From Spirochaetaceae bacterium (GTDB taxonomy: Bacteria; Spirochaetota; Spirochaetia; Treponematales; Rectinemataceae), in assembly GCA_025356015.1 (NCBI GenBank), contig JANXYO010000103.1, positions 62,001 through 126,000 on the forward strand: a stretch of 64,000 nt of DNA, in the 5' to 3' direction. Every line of letters begins with the position of its first letter. Within the stretch, counting starts at the first letter, position 1. A model generated the notes under the pieces. That model searched no databases and was not told the DNA's origin. It worked only from the letters and a program-made list of their open reading frames with translations. The position numbers and the translations under genes were made by a program. This document shows positions 52,507 to 61,861 of the stretch, one piece after another.

Positions 52507-55500
52507 GTGCTGCGCTCCTGTTCCGTGACTGGCAGGACGATTCGGACGACCGTCCCCTCTCCCGCCACCGAGTCGATTTCGATGTCTCCGCCGTATTCGC
52601 GGACAATGCCAAGCGAGACCGAGAGTCCTAGCCCCGTCCCCCCCCTGTCGCGCTTGGTCGTGAAGAATGGCTCGAAGATCCTTGAGCGTATCGAGGAGTC
52701 GATTCCCACGCCTTCGTCGGTGCACTCAAGGAAAACCTTCCCCTTGCTTGGATCCGAGAGGGCCCTCATCCTGACGGAGCGCTCGGGCCCGGGCAGGGAC
52801 TGCAAGGCGTTCTCGAGGACGTTGACCGCGACCTGGGTGAGCTTCTGGAAATCAGCCCTGGTCGGCGGCAGGCCCGCCGGTGCCTCGAGCGAAAAGCTCC
52901 GGGTCGAGCGCTCCACGAGTGGTCCAAGCAGGCGCGCCGCATAGGCGGCGACAGCGGATAGATCCACGGCATCGAGGGGCATGTTCGAGCTGTCCCTCGC
53001 GTAGTCCTTCAGGTCCTCAACGATCTTCTTGATCTGCTTGCCTGCGGCATAGGTATCGTTCAGCAGCTCGGGCAGCTCGTCCAGGAGCTCCTGGGCGCTC
53101 CAGCCCCGCACGCTGAAGCCCCCGGTGTCCAGCATCAGCCTGTACACGATGGGCGATATCTCCTTCCAGACCTCCGAGATGATCGGGAGATTGCGGAGCA
53201 CCGCGTTGTTTGGCGTATTGATCTCGTGGGCGACTCCGGCGGAGAGGACTCCGAGGGTCTTCAGCTTCTCGAACTCGGCGACGCGCCTGCGGGTCTCGAT
53301 GGCCTCCGATACGGCCCGCTTCAGCTCGACATGGGTGTCGACACGGGCGAAAAGCAGCTCTGTCGGCGCGAGTTTCGGAAGATAGTCGCTCGCCCCCGCG
53401 CGGAAGGCCTCGGCGACCGATTCGGAGCTGTCGCGGTCGGTCATCACTATCACGGGAAGTTCGCTCAGCGACTTCCTGGTCCTGATCCGCTCGCAGACGG
53501 CGAGGCCGTCACGCCTGGGGCTCGATGCATCAAGGAGCACAAGGTCGATCCGGGGGTCCTCGACCGCGATGGCGGCGACCCGTTCGGCCGAGAGCTCGGG
53601 GAGGACGGCATAGCCGCGGTCCTCGAGGTAGTGCTTGAGCGCCTCGAGGAAGACCGGATCCTGGTCAAACACCAGCACTCGGCCACGCCGCTTCCCGTCA
53701 TCGTGGGTCTCCGCGAGGTCGACAGCCGCGTGTCGCTGTGGCCTGCTGCCGAAACCGAATCGCTCGACGAGGAGGCTGGTCGTCGACTTCCGCCGCGACT
53801 CCCTCTGCTCGAGGGGCCAGGCGGGTTCCAGGGGGAGGCTCAGGACGAATTGCCCGCCATCTCCCATCCTCTGATAGGAGAGCTTCCCGCCAAGCCCCTC
53901 TGCAAGCAAGCGGGTCACAAGGAGCTCGAGGCCCGGCCCGAGGGTCTCAGGATCCTCGATGCCTCCCGAGGAAAGGACACGCGAGAGCACCTCCTCAGAT
54001 GGAGGGGGGGCGGAACCGGCGAAGACGAGCCTGACCTCGCTGCCCACGACGGCGCCGCGGATCGAGACCATGCCTTTGGGGCTTCGCTTGAGTGCATCGG
54101 CGAAGAGGTTGTAGACAATCTGCTGCAGAGATTTGACGTCGGTGACGATCTCGAGTCCCGGGATGTTCTTCTCGATTCCGATGTCCCTCCCTGCGGCGAG
54201 GTGGGCGGCGACGCCGGCCGCCCCCTCGACCGCTTCCTTGAGGGATATCCGCTCGGCGACGAGGGCTATGTCGCCATGCCGGAGCCTCGCATAGGTCGCG
54301 ATGTTCGCCACGCTGTTGAGGAGCCTCGTTGATTCCGCGTGGATAAGGGATACCAGCCTGAGCTCCTCGGCCCCTGCCCCTTCCCCCATGAATTCCCAGA
54401 GCCTGTCGGCCAGGCCGACAATGCCGTACAGGGGAGAGCGGAACTCGAGGCTGGTCCCAATGAGGAATTCCTCCTTGACCTTGTTGGCCCGCTCCAGGAG
54501 CTCGATCGATAGCCGCTGCTCCTTCTCCTTTTCGACGCGCATGGAGTTGACGGTGTCAGATATCCCGAAGGAGAGGAGGAGGACCTGGGCGAGGCCGCCC
54601 AGCTGCTCGCTCCTCGACCAGATGAGCTCCGATCCTCCCGAGAACAGGCCCAGGGTGCGCAGTTCCGCGACCGTGCCTCCCAGGAATACGAGGATCCAGG
54701 CGCCAACGAAGTAATAGGCCTGGCGCTTCCCCTTCTGGGCAGACCTTATCCCGGCCAGGAGGACATTCGAGAGCCCGGAGAAGACCACGATGCTGCCCAG
54801 CTTCATGGCCAGCCTGAAGTCGAGCACGGTGAGCCCGAGGAGGAGGAGGGGCACTGCGGCGACATGGAGCATGAGCACTCTGTCCATGGCCGGAGCGCTT
54901 CGGCGCGTGTCCATGTAGGCCCTCGCGAAGAGGCAGACACCGACGAGCATCATGCACAGGAAAAAGGCGTTCATCCGCTGCCCAAGCCACGCGTTCTCGG
55001 GCCAGAGTATGGCGAGGCCCGCCCCGTTCGCGGAGAGCATGTAGAAGAAGAAGCCCAGAAGGTACACGAGGTAGAAGGCGTAGGACCTCTCCCTGAGGGA
55101 GATGACGATGAAGAGGGTGTATAGGAAGACGGCGAGGACGACGCCCAGGATGATTCCCACAACCGCCGTGTTCGCAGCGTCAGTCCTTATATAGGAGTGG
55201 GCGTCCCACAGAGAGGCCCGCACGCGCAGCGCCTGCTCTGAGGCAAATCGCAGGTACACCGTCTTCACCTCGCCGGGACCGACGGTCAGGCGGAACACGA
55301 AGTCGGAAAGTGCGTGGCGGAGTTCCCCCACAGGTTCAGTCGCGCCCGCTGTCTGGGTCTCGGTCCGTCCGTCGGGATCGACCACATAGACGGCTACCGA
55401 ATCCGTGGTGTTCGGTCCGAGGGCGAGAAGCCAGGAGCGCGCCGAGGCGGCGCTTCTGACGGAGAAGCAGAGCCAGATGGCGGTCTGGGTATAGCCGCGG

Positions 55501-55781
55501 TTCAGGTCGGTCCAGCCGCGGATCGGCCTGAAGAGCCTGAGGTCGGGAACGAAGTCGAGGGAGGCAGGAGCCTCGCCAGGACTGCCTTCCTCATGGATGA
55601 GGACCAGTCCCGCGAGATCCACCCGTGAGGTCGAATCGCGTAGCTCGACCATGGGTGCGACGCTCTTGGCGCTCCCCGCGGGGTATGCGACCGAGGCCCT
55701 GAAATCGGCGCTTGCGCATTCGCCGTGGCCGAGGAGGAAGCAGGCGAGGGAGAGGCTGAAGACAAGAAAGCGCATGGTCAT
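52503..55781 (-). CDS. 7TMR-DISM hybrid sensor kinase with pseudokinase and receiver
   Basis: The 1092-residue protein senses through an N-terminal exported 7TMR-DISMED2-type domain (about 40-190) and a seven-helix membrane domain (about 205-410). A first kinase module at 420-650 keeps the fold but reads SLEFRSPL (residues 444-451) where SHELRTPL is expected: Leu445 replaces the phospho-histidine. Its N-box has Asp for the second Asn and there is no DxGxG. A receiver domain (700-815, Asp751) follows, then an intact kinase (His852 in SAGVAHEINTP; N-box NVLENALQ; DEGVGID; GGTGLGLS). The ATG has no ribosome site; CATACT lies 11 bases before it. The regulator gene overlaps its stop. Confidence 0.93.
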   Translation of the reverse strand: MTMRFLVFSLSLACFLLGHGECASADFRASVAYPAGSAKSVAPMVELRDSTSRVDLAGLVLIHEEGSPGEAPASLDFVPDLRLFRPIRGWTDLNRGYTQTAIWLCFSVRSAASARSWLLALGPNTTDSVAVYVVDPDGRTETQTAGATEPVGELRHALSDFVFRLTVGPGEVKTVYLRFASEQALRVRASLWDAHSYIRTDAANTAVVGIILGVVLAVFLYTLFIVISLRERSYAFYLVYLLGFFFYMLSANGAGLAILWPENAWLGQRMNAFFLCMMLVGVCLFARAYMDTRRSAPAMDRVLMLHVAAVPLLLLGLTVLDFRLAMKLGSIVVFSGLSNVLLAGIRSAQKGKRQAYYFVGAWILVFLGGTVAELRTLGLFSGGSELIWSRSEQLGGLAQVLLLSFGISDTVNSMRVEKEKEQRLSIELLERANKVKEEFLIGTSLEFRSPLYGIVGLADRLWEFMGEGAGAEELRLVSLIHAESTRLLNSVANIATYARLRHGDIALVAERISLKEAVEGAAGVAAHLAAGRDIGIEKNIPGLEIVTDVKSLQQIVYNLFADALKRSPKGMVSIRGAVVGSEVRLVFAGSAPPPSEEVLSRVLSSGGIEDPETLGPGLELLVTRLLAEGLGGKLSYQRMGDGGQFVLSLPLEPAWPLEQRESRRKSTTSLLVERFGFGSRPQRHAAVDLAETHDDGKRRGRVLVFDQDPVFLEALKHYLEDRGYAVLPELSAERVAAIAVEDPRIDLVLLDASSPRRDGLAVCERIRTRKSLSELPVIVMTDRDSSESVAEAFRAGASDYLPKLAPTELLFARVDTHVELKRAVSEAIETRRRVAEFEKLKTLGVLSAGVAHEINTPNNAVLRNLPIISEVWKEISPIVYRLMLDTGGFSVRGWSAQELLDELPELLNDTYAAGKQIKKIVEDLKDYARDSSNMPLDAVDLSAVAAYAARLLGPLVERSTRSFSLEAPAGLPPTRADFQKLTQVAVNVLENALQSLPGPERSVRMRALSDPSKGKVFLECTDEGVGIDSSIRSRIFEPFFTTKRDRGGTGLGLSVSLGIVREYGGDIEIDSVAGEGTVVRIVLPVTEQERST

Positions 55782-55847
55782 GGTTTTGGGACAGTATGCC
55801 GGAGACCATGGCCCTTCGCCAGTGCCACAGGGAGCCCTCGCTGTCCC

Positions 55848-56621
55848 CTAGCCCTGTCTTGTCCAGGAGGGCACAGCGGCCTTCCTGCCCAGGGCAAGCC
55901 TTATGCCCTCTAGGAGGGCCTGTCCCGCGGTCCCATCCTTCTCCGCCGAGGCCTTGGCCACGAGGTCCTCTTCCAGTTCCAGGGCGAAGGCCCTCCGGCC
56001 GACATGCTCGGGATAGTGTGCGTCGGAGCCGGAGATGAGGGGGAAGCCACCGCTCAGGGACTCATGGGGGGCTCGCATCGCCTCAACTGCGTCATAGGGC
56101 CCCGGAGGCAGGAAGCCCAGCTGGCTGGAGACCGAGAACACTGGGCGATCGACGTGGGCCGGGATGACCAGGGCACGCCGCCTCGCACCCTCGGCACAGA
56201 GTTCGTCAAAGCCCAGGCTCAGGGCCAGACCAAGATAGTATCCGGGGAGACCGAGGATCTCGTTCGACCCGTTCACAACCACCTGGTCTCCCAGCCTTGC
56301 GGGGTCGTGGGGGACTGTTGGCAGGCTGGCCCTGAGGAGCTCCCCGAAATCCAGGGCCTCCTCGACGGTGCCGAACAGGAAAAGGACGTGGACCTCCTCG
56401 ATGCTCGAGGCCTCGATGCCGAAAAGCGGGGCGAGCCCTTCCCGGCTGCAGGCCTCGGCAAAGGCGGGGCAGTTGAGGGCAGAATTGTGGTCGGAAAGGC
56501 CGAGGATGCCGATGCCCCGGGCCCGGGCCCTGTTTGCGAGGAGGCTTGGCGAAAGCTCGAGGCTTGCGCATGGGGAGAGGCAGCTGTGGTTGTGGAGATC
56601 GGCGAGAAACGCTTTCCTCAA
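55848..56621 (-). CDS. PHP-domain metal-dependent phosphoesterase
   Basis: The 257-residue protein has the PHP metal ligands in order: DLHNHSCLSPC (H10, H12), GLSDHNS, GIEASS, IPAHVDRP and SGSDAH. The start DLHNHSCLSPCASLELSPSLLANRARARGIGILGLSDHN closely resembles the PHP proteins found beside DRTGG genes in hydrogenase-type loci of clostridia and Thermotoga. Its ATG overlaps the DRTGG stop by four bases, so the two are coupled. Likely phosphoesterase activity is inferred from the family; the substrate is unknown. Confidence 0.9.
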   Translation of the reverse strand: MRKAFLADLHNHSCLSPCASLELSPSLLANRARARGIGILGLSDHNSALNCPAFAEACSREGLAPLFGIEASSIEEVHVLFLFGTVEEALDFGELLRASLPTVPHDPARLGDQVVVNGSNEILGLPGYYLGLALSLGFDELCAEGARRRALVIPAHVDRPVFSVSSQLGFLPPGPYDAVEAMRAPHESLSGGFPLISGSDAHYPEHVGRRAFALELEEDLVAKASAEKDGTAGQALLEGIRLALGRKAAVPSWTRQG

Positions 56622-56962
56622 GTTCGGCTCTCGCCCCCCAGCGCGGTCCAGAGCCTGCCGGACAGCTCGAACTGGCTGAGCTCCGTGGAGAATACCCCAA
56701 TCTTTTCTTCACGTGCCGTCTCGAGCAGATCGGGGGCCAGGGCCCGTCCATTGCAGATCACGATCGCGCTGATCCCGGCGAGGCTCGCGACCGCGATGGT
56801 GTTCCTGTGCGCCTGGATCGTCACCAGGACCGAGCCCGAGACGGCGTGGGCCATGACGTCCGAAAGCAAGTCCGAGGTGTAGCCTCCGAGGAGGGGCCTG
56901 TCGACGAAGTCGGTCTGGACGCACTCGAGTCCCGGAACGGAAGCAAGCTCGCTTATCAGCAT
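56618..56962 (-). CDS. DRTGG-domain protein
   Basis: The 114-residue protein is a single DRTGG-type domain, with LECVQTDFVDRPLLGGYTSDLLSDVMAHAVSGSVLVTIQAHRNTIAVASLAGISAIVICNGRA. The ATG at 56962 has AAGGAG 8 bases upstream. It precedes the PHP gene with ATGA overlap. In other bacteria this pair sits with [FeFe]-hydrogenase-related genes and an NuoE-like protein. None of those are in the window. The domain binds ligands such as cyclic-di-nucleotide-like or phosphorylated compounds in some proteins, but its role here is unknown. Confidence 0.85.
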   Translation of the reverse strand: MLISELASVPGLECVQTDFVDRPLLGGYTSDLLSDVMAHAVSGSVLVTIQAHRNTIAVASLAGISAIVICNGRALAPDLLETAREEKIGVFSTELSQFELSGRLWTALGGESRT

Positions 56963-57057
56963 CGAGAAATCTCCTTGTGCCTTGCCTTCTTGCGCATGCC
57001 GAGTATGCCCTAGAACGCCTTCCCGCGGCCAGAAGCGTGCAGAAGGGCCGGGCGGCC

Positions 57058-57086
57058 TTGGCTGGACCTCGGCGTCTGCCGATATT
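57058..57086 (+). promoter_or_regulatory. Promoter giving a leaderless mRNA for the OmpA-family gene
   Basis: TTGGCT (57058-57063), a 17-base spacer and GATATT (57081-57086) place the expected start at 57093, the first base of the ATG. No Shine-Dalgarno site precedes that ATG. Confidence 0.4.
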
Positions 57087-57092
57087 TGAGTC

Positions 57093-58301
57093 ATGCGCGC
57101 AAAGAAGGGAAAAGCCTTGGTGGTCCTCTCGGTCCTGCTCTCATCCGGCCTCTTGCTCCAGGCGGAGCGCTTCGCCTTCATCCACGTGAAGGGGGACAAG
57201 TTCCGCGTGCTCTCGCGGGTCGATGAGTCCGTCTACATCAACCGCCAGCTGTCGCACGGAGCTGAGATCCTGAACAGGATCTCCTTCGAGGTCGCCGACG
57301 CGGCTCCCGACGGAAGCTGGGGGGAGCTCGCCGGCACCTTCGAGACCTCGGAGCGGAGGAAGGGGGAGAGCGCCTACCTAGTGTCCGAGTCCTACGACTC
57401 GCGCTTCAGGCGCGACAGGCTGGGACGCTACACGATCCCCGGCGAGTACTACATGCCCGTGGTGAGGAACGTGCCGGTCTTCCCCGACAGGGACCTCGCG
57501 GTCGGCGACACCTGGACGGCAGCGGGCGAGGAAAGGCACGACCTTCGCCCCTTCTTTGGCATACCCGACCCCTACTCCATTCCCTTCGAGGCGCGCTACC
57601 GCTACGAGGGTCCCGTAAAGAAGGATGGGAAGGACCTCAGGCTTGTCACGGTCTCGTACACCATCTTCGTCCGACCGGGGCCGCCTCGGGCCTATGAGAA
57701 GATCTTCCCCGTCCAGATCGCCGGCTTCTCAGACCAGAAGATCTGGTGGGACCCCGTGCTGGGCCAGCCCACCTCATACGAGGAGCGCTTCGACCTCGTG
57801 TTCGACTGGTCGGACGGGACGAACATCGAATACCGGGGCAGCGCGGGCTCAGACCTCTACGAGGCCCAGCTCATGGACAGGGACAGCATCAAGGCCGATG
57901 TCGAGAAGGCAGTCGAGGGCATGCCGAACGTGTCGGTCGCGAAGACCACCGAAGGCGTGACCATCAGCATCGAGGACATCCATTTCATGGCCGACTCCGC
58001 AGTTCTGGCCCCGGAGGAACTCGCGAAGCTCTCGCGGATCGCGGAGATACTCAAGCGCTACCCCGACCGCGACGTCCTCGTGGCCGGGCACTCCGCCGCG
58101 GCGGGTTTCGCGGGAGGAAGGAAAAGGCTTTCCGAGGAACGGGCCCAGGCCGCCGTCGAGAGGCTCGTGGCCGAGGGGTCAAGGAGCCCCGACCGGATCA
58201 GAGCGATTGGCTATGGGGACGAGCGCCCGGTGGCCGACAACTCCACGGATTCGGGCAGGGCCCGCAACCGCCGCGTCGAGATCACCATCCTGGAAAACTA
58301 G
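57093..58301 (+). CDS. OmpA-family outer-membrane protein
   Basis: The 402-residue protein has a signal peptide (LVVLSVLLSSGLLLQA) and a strand-rich exported domain at about 25-270 that I do not recognise. The C-terminal OmpA domain (about 285-400) shows ISIEDIHFMADSAVLAPEELAKLSRIAEILKRYPDRDVLVAGHSAAAG, SEERAQAAVERLVAEG and GYGDERPVADNSTDSGRARNRRVEI, the peptidoglycan-binding core. It should link the outer membrane or periplasm to the wall. The gene is divergent from the DRTGG pair and 12 bases from the convergent M28 stop. Confidence 0.93.
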   Translation: MRAKKGKALVVLSVLLSSGLLLQAERFAFIHVKGDKFRVLSRVDESVYINRQLSHGAEILNRISFEVADAAPDGSWGELAGTFETSERRKGESAYLVSESYDSRFRRDRLGRYTIPGEYYMPVVRNVPVFPDRDLAVGDTWTAAGEERHDLRPFFGIPDPYSIPFEARYRYEGPVKKDGKDLRLVTVSYTIFVRPGPPRAYEKIFPVQIAGFSDQKIWWDPVLGQPTSYEERFDLVFDWSDGTNIEYRGSAGSDLYEAQLMDRDSIKADVEKAVEGMPNVSVAKTTEGVTISIEDIHFMADSAVLAPEELAKLSRIAEILKRYPDRDVLVAGHSAAAGFAGGRKRLSEERAQAAVERLVAEGSRSPDRIRAIGYGDERPVADNSTDSGRARNRRVEITILEN

Positions 58302-58313
58302 GAATGCCGAGGC

Positions 58314-59885
58314 CTAATCGAACAGACCGGCCTCGGCCTTGGCGACAAGTTCCTCGATACCCATCGCGAGCATGACGACGCTACCGAAGTTCTCTGGCTC
58401 GCTGGCAAGGAACAAGGTCTCGAGGCCATCGCTGCGCTGGTGATAGTCGCGCGGCTGGGGCGGCGGTCCCGAGCCCGGGACTTTGCTCACCAGGGAAAAG
58501 ACCTTGAGCACATGGTTTAGACCCTTGCCAGAGCAAAAACCGGTGAGATCGGTGCAAGCGGCAAGGGGCGGCTTCTCGAGGCGGATGCCGCAGCCATAGG
58601 GACCCGGTCCTGTGAGACAGGCGTCGATCTCGGCCTGGCTCATCTCCGCGCGTGCCAGGACCGCAGGAATGAAGGGAGAGGACAGGAGCTCGACTGCCTG
58701 CTCGGCGAAGCGGAGCTTGCCGCCCCTTGTGCCGGCCGAGAAGGTCCTCTCCGAAGGCGCGGCGATGAGGCCAGGTCCCGAGACCGAATCGAGGTTCACC
58801 AGCATGACCCGATCGGCTCCAAAGACCCCGACAGCGGGCGCGAGCACGCTGCGGGAAAACTCCGAGGAGCCGCGCAGGCCGTTCTCCTCCGAACCCGTGA
58901 ATACCGCCATGAGGACTGTGTCCCGAAGATCCAGGCCCGAAGTTCCGTCGAGCGGCAGTATCCTAGTGAGGGCGCCAAAGATCACCGCCACTCCCGAGAG
59001 GTTGTCGTTCAGCCCGGGATTAAAGGGGAGATCGGCCGACCTCGAGGAGATCAAGGCCTCAAGGCCTGCCGTCCCGATGCCGAGGACGATGGCAGCCAGA
59101 ACCAGGAATCGCAGGACCCAGGCGGCCACGCTCGCATCGAAGGGATCGATGTCGGCCAGGCCGAGGACAAGGGCCGTTCCAAGCACGGCCGCCAGGGCGA
59201 GATAGGCGATTGTGGGCAGGAGGCCTATGCCGTTCTTGAGCGCCTCCATGAGCCACCTCGGGGGAGCCGCGGAACCCATCATCGGAGGGAAGCAGCGGGC
59301 GCTGTCATAGTGGGCCGCGAGGACCAGGAGGCGTTTCTTCCCCGATTCGCGGAACCGCGACTTCCAGGCATCCTCCTGCCTCGCCCTGAGCTGGTCGGCC
59401 CCGGGCGGGGCGAGGGTGCTTATTATCACATTGGCCGAATCGGCGTTTGGCACAAAGAAGGAGACCAGGTTCCAGCCCCTGACGCCCGCGGCTATCCTCG
59501 AGAACAAGCAGACAAGACAGGACGCGAATGCCGCGAGGGTGAAGGGCCAGGGAACCCTCCCAAGGAGTCCCAGGTCCACCGAATGGCCTCCCAGGCCCCA
59601 GACCGCGGCTGCAAGCAGGCCTCCGGTCCAAGAGGCGAGGAGGAGGCCAATGAGGGCCACCCCGTGGATCGCCACATTCCAGGCCCCGCTCGAGAAGTCG
59701 ACGGCGAAGCCCTGGAGTTCGGTCCTCGCATGCAGGCCCTGGCCCGCCATGGCCGAAAGCTGCCGCGCGGCCCGGGGCTCGAAGGAGGTCCCGCTTCCGC
59801 GGTGCGGCATCTCCGCGAAGGTCCGGAAGAAGGATTCAAGAAGCCCAGCGAGTCCACCCCGCCCACCAGATCCTGCCCGCGCCAT
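58314..59885 (-). CDS. Membrane-bound M28-family peptidase
   Basis: The 523-residue protein has about six membrane helices in two groups (about 70-135 and 225-290) and an M28 zinc-peptidase domain split between them. The ligands and catalytic residues are visible: His in LAAHYDSARC, Asp in GLNDNLSGVAV, Glu-Glu in FTGSEENGLRGS, Asp in LVNLDSVSG and His in DYHQRSDGLETL. It probably cleaves peptides at the membrane surface. AGGAGG precedes the ATG. It follows the cyclase gene by 10 bases. Confidence 0.92.
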   Translation of the reverse strand: MARAGSGGRGGLAGLLESFFRTFAEMPHRGSGTSFEPRAARQLSAMAGQGLHARTELQGFAVDFSSGAWNVAIHGVALIGLLLASWTGGLLAAAVWGLGGHSVDLGLLGRVPWPFTLAAFASCLVCLFSRIAAGVRGWNLVSFFVPNADSANVIISTLAPPGADQLRARQEDAWKSRFRESGKKRLLVLAAHYDSARCFPPMMGSAAPPRWLMEALKNGIGLLPTIAYLALAAVLGTALVLGLADIDPFDASVAAWVLRFLVLAAIVLGIGTAGLEALISSRSADLPFNPGLNDNLSGVAVIFGALTRILPLDGTSGLDLRDTVLMAVFTGSEENGLRGSSEFSRSVLAPAVGVFGADRVMLVNLDSVSGPGLIAAPSERTFSAGTRGGKLRFAEQAVELLSSPFIPAVLARAEMSQAEIDACLTGPGPYGCGIRLEKPPLAACTDLTGFCSGKGLNHVLKVFSLVSKVPGSGPPPQPRDYHQRSDGLETLFLASEPENFGSVVMLAMGIEELVAKAEAGLFD

Positions 59886-59895
59886 GTCCCGCCTC

Positions 59896-61194
59896 CTACT
59901 TCCCGGTCCGGATTTCCCGACGGGTCTTGCCCTTGACGGCGTAGACCTTCATCGCCTCGCTCTTCCCCTTCAGCTGGGCCGTGTAGGGCCCCTCGAGATC
60001 GACGCCCAGGCAGCCGGCGACGCAGCTCTCGCCGATGACGATCTGCCGGTCGATCTTCCTGGTCAGGTGCTCGATGCGGCTCGCGATGTTGACGACGTCG
60101 CCCAGGGCCGTGTATTCCATGCGCCGCTCGGTGCCGACGTTTCCCACGATGGCCTCTCCCGTATTGATGCCAATCCCGTATCCGAAATCCCAGTCGACTC
60201 CGAGGGAGTGCACCCACGCAGTCATCGTCTCGAGGCCGGCGACGAGGTCCATGGCGCAGTCGACGGCATGGGAGCAGTGGTCCTCGCTGGGCTCGGGCGC
60301 GCCGAACACCACCATGATCGCGTCTCCGATGAACTTGTCGATGAATCCTCCGTGCCTGCCGATGGTCTCGATGCACACGGAGAAGAAATTGTTGAGTATC
60401 GTTATGAGCACGCGGGGATCGACCTTCTCGGCCAGGGGTGTGAAGTTCCTGATGTCGATGAACATGATCGTGATGTGCCGCTTCTCGCCTTCCACAGCGA
60501 TCTCGCGGGCCATGATCTTGTCCACGAGCTCGTCGGAGACATAGCGTCCGAACATGTCGCGGATGTGCTCCTTCTCGCGCGCCTCGCGCAGGGCGTCTTC
60601 GAAAAGCCTGTCGAAGCGGCGCGCCGCCCCCCAACCAACGAGGCCGGTCGCCGCGAGCATGACGGCCTTGAGGGCCTCGTTGACGAGGTCGTTGCGGATG
60701 GCGAGGCCGCCGGCGGCGACCATGGTCACCCCGAAGGAAGCCTCGAGCTGCATCACGACGATCATTCCCGAATAGGCGAGGGCGGCGAGCACACCTGTGT
60801 ACAGGGTATTGAGAGGGTCGTGGCGCCTGACGGAGAACAGGATTATTGGAAAATACACGGCGAAGGAGCTCGAGGAGACGAGGCTCGCTATCGAGGAGTC
60901 GGCCGCGAACCTGGTGAGGTAGGTGCTTGCCGAGACAAGGAGGATGTCGACAGTGGCGGAAATGAAGCCATACCAGCGACGATAGCCCCGGCCGACGATC
61001 AGGATCATGAGGAGGCCCGTGTAGAGGGCCGCGATGCCCACAGCGATCAGGTTATAGATGTCGGAGAAGTTGAAGCCCTCTCCAGTGAGGGCCATGAGCG
61101 TGACCATGATCGCCATCGCGACCAGGAGAATGACCCTGAAGATCGCTATTTCCCGCTCGCCCTTGACGCGGTCTGCCGATAGAAGCTCGTGCAT
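59896..61194 (-). CDS. Membrane class III adenylate/guanylate cyclase
   Basis: The 432-residue protein has six membrane helices (residues 18-190), a short coiled linker (DALREAREKEHIRDMFGRYVSDELVDKIM) and an intact cyclase domain. Asp247 (FIDIRNF) and Asp291 bind metals, Lys287 (DKFIGD) and the Asp in LGDVVNIASRIE read the purine, and the Asn and Arg are both present, so ATP-type specificity is expected. The ATG at 61194 has AAAGGGG upstream; the longer open frame begins with TTG and is less likely. The M28 gene follows 10 bases later. Confidence 0.94.
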   Translation of the reverse strand: MHELLSADRVKGEREIAIFRVILLVAMAIMVTLMALTGEGFNFSDIYNLIAVGIAALYTGLLMILIVGRGYRRWYGFISATVDILLVSASTYLTRFAADSSIASLVSSSSFAVYFPIILFSVRRHDPLNTLYTGVLAALAYSGMIVVMQLEASFGVTMVAAGGLAIRNDLVNEALKAVMLAATGLVGWGAARRFDRLFEDALREAREKEHIRDMFGRYVSDELVDKIMAREIAVEGEKRHITIMFIDIRNFTPLAEKVDPRVLITILNNFFSVCIETIGRHGGFIDKFIGDAIMVVFGAPEPSEDHCSHAVDCAMDLVAGLETMTAWVHSLGVDWDFGYGIGINTGEAIVGNVGTERRMEYTALGDVVNIASRIEHLTRKIDRQIVIGESCVAGCLGVDLEGPYTAQLKGKSEAMKVYAVKGKTRREIRTGK

Positions 61195-61314
61195 TGGTTC
61201 CCCTTTGAGGTCCCGCTGAGTATAACCGGCCAAGACAGGGGCGCAAGGTGGAAGGGCCTAAAGGCGGGCCCATTGCTACGCGCGATGCGCGAACCTTGCC
61301 GTCCCCGGATCGGG

Positions 61315-61767
61315 TCAGGGCGCCCTGTATTCGACCCAGCTCACCTTCCCCGACCTGACGGTGTCGCGGAGGCTCCTCTCCACCTTGCTCAATCCGGCCC
61401 CGCCCGATTTCACCTCGATGAAGGCGACCTCCTCGATCTTCCCCTGGGAGGCCCCTACGAAGGCGATGTAGTCGATAGGCTTGCCTATGAACCTGAGCTC
61501 TCCGGGATCAAAGGGGAAACCCGGCAGATAGGGAGCAAGCTGCTCGGCGAGTTGGCCACCAAGAACGGCCCGGGAGCGGCGCACCGCGTCGCCGCGTTCC
61601 TCCTCGAGGCGGGCCGGCAGATTGCGCTCTGCCTCGAGCGCGCCAGAGCGTCTTCCAAGCCGCAGTCCGATGAAAAGGCCCAGGGCGAAAAGGGCCGCAA
61701 TCAGCACAACGGCGATGATGGCGAGAAATGCCAGGGCGGGATCTGTTGAAAGGGTCTTGTCGATCAT
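61315..61767 (-). CDS. Membrane-anchored Holliday junction resolvase-like nuclease
   Basis: The 150-residue protein has one membrane helix (LAFLAIIAVVLIAALFALGLFIGLRLG) and a domain with LPGFPFDPGELRFIGKPIDYIAFVGASQGKIEEVAFIEVKSGGAGLSKVERSLRDTVRSGKVSWVEYR. The D...E-x-K arrangement is the nuclease site of the restriction-endonuclease-like fold, and the family is described as distantly related to archaeal Holliday resolvases. The biological substrate is unknown. The start at 61767 (MIDKTLST) was chosen because it puts the helix near the N-terminus; there is no clear ribosome site. It is divergent from the YgiQ gene. Confidence 0.85.
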   Translation of the reverse strand: MIDKTLSTDPALAFLAIIAVVLIAALFALGLFIGLRLGRRSGALEAERNLPARLEEERGDAVRRSRAVLGGQLAEQLAPYLPGFPFDPGELRFIGKPIDYIAFVGASQGKIEEVAFIEVKSGGAGLSKVERSLRDTVRSGKVSWVEYRAP

Positions 61768-61822
61768 GGCAGGGCGGAGTGTAGCGGCTGCGGGCATCGG
61801 GGCCAAGTCCGCATCCCCAAGG

Positions 61823-61852
61823 CAGACGAGGGATCGCCGAACGCACTATACT
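61823..61852 (+). promoter_or_regulatory. Promoter of the ygiQ-like gene
   Basis: CAGACG (61823-61828), an 18-base spacer and TATACT (61847-61852) predict a start near 61859, three bases before the ATG. No Shine-Dalgarno site exists. Confidence 0.4.
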
Positions 61853-61861
61853 CGTCCACGC

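Noticed and set aside
55795-55830. TGGCACT box upstream of the sensor kinase as a sigma54 promoter
   Set aside because: The -24 part fits, but GG rather than GC stands at the -12 position, so the invariant -12 element is missing.
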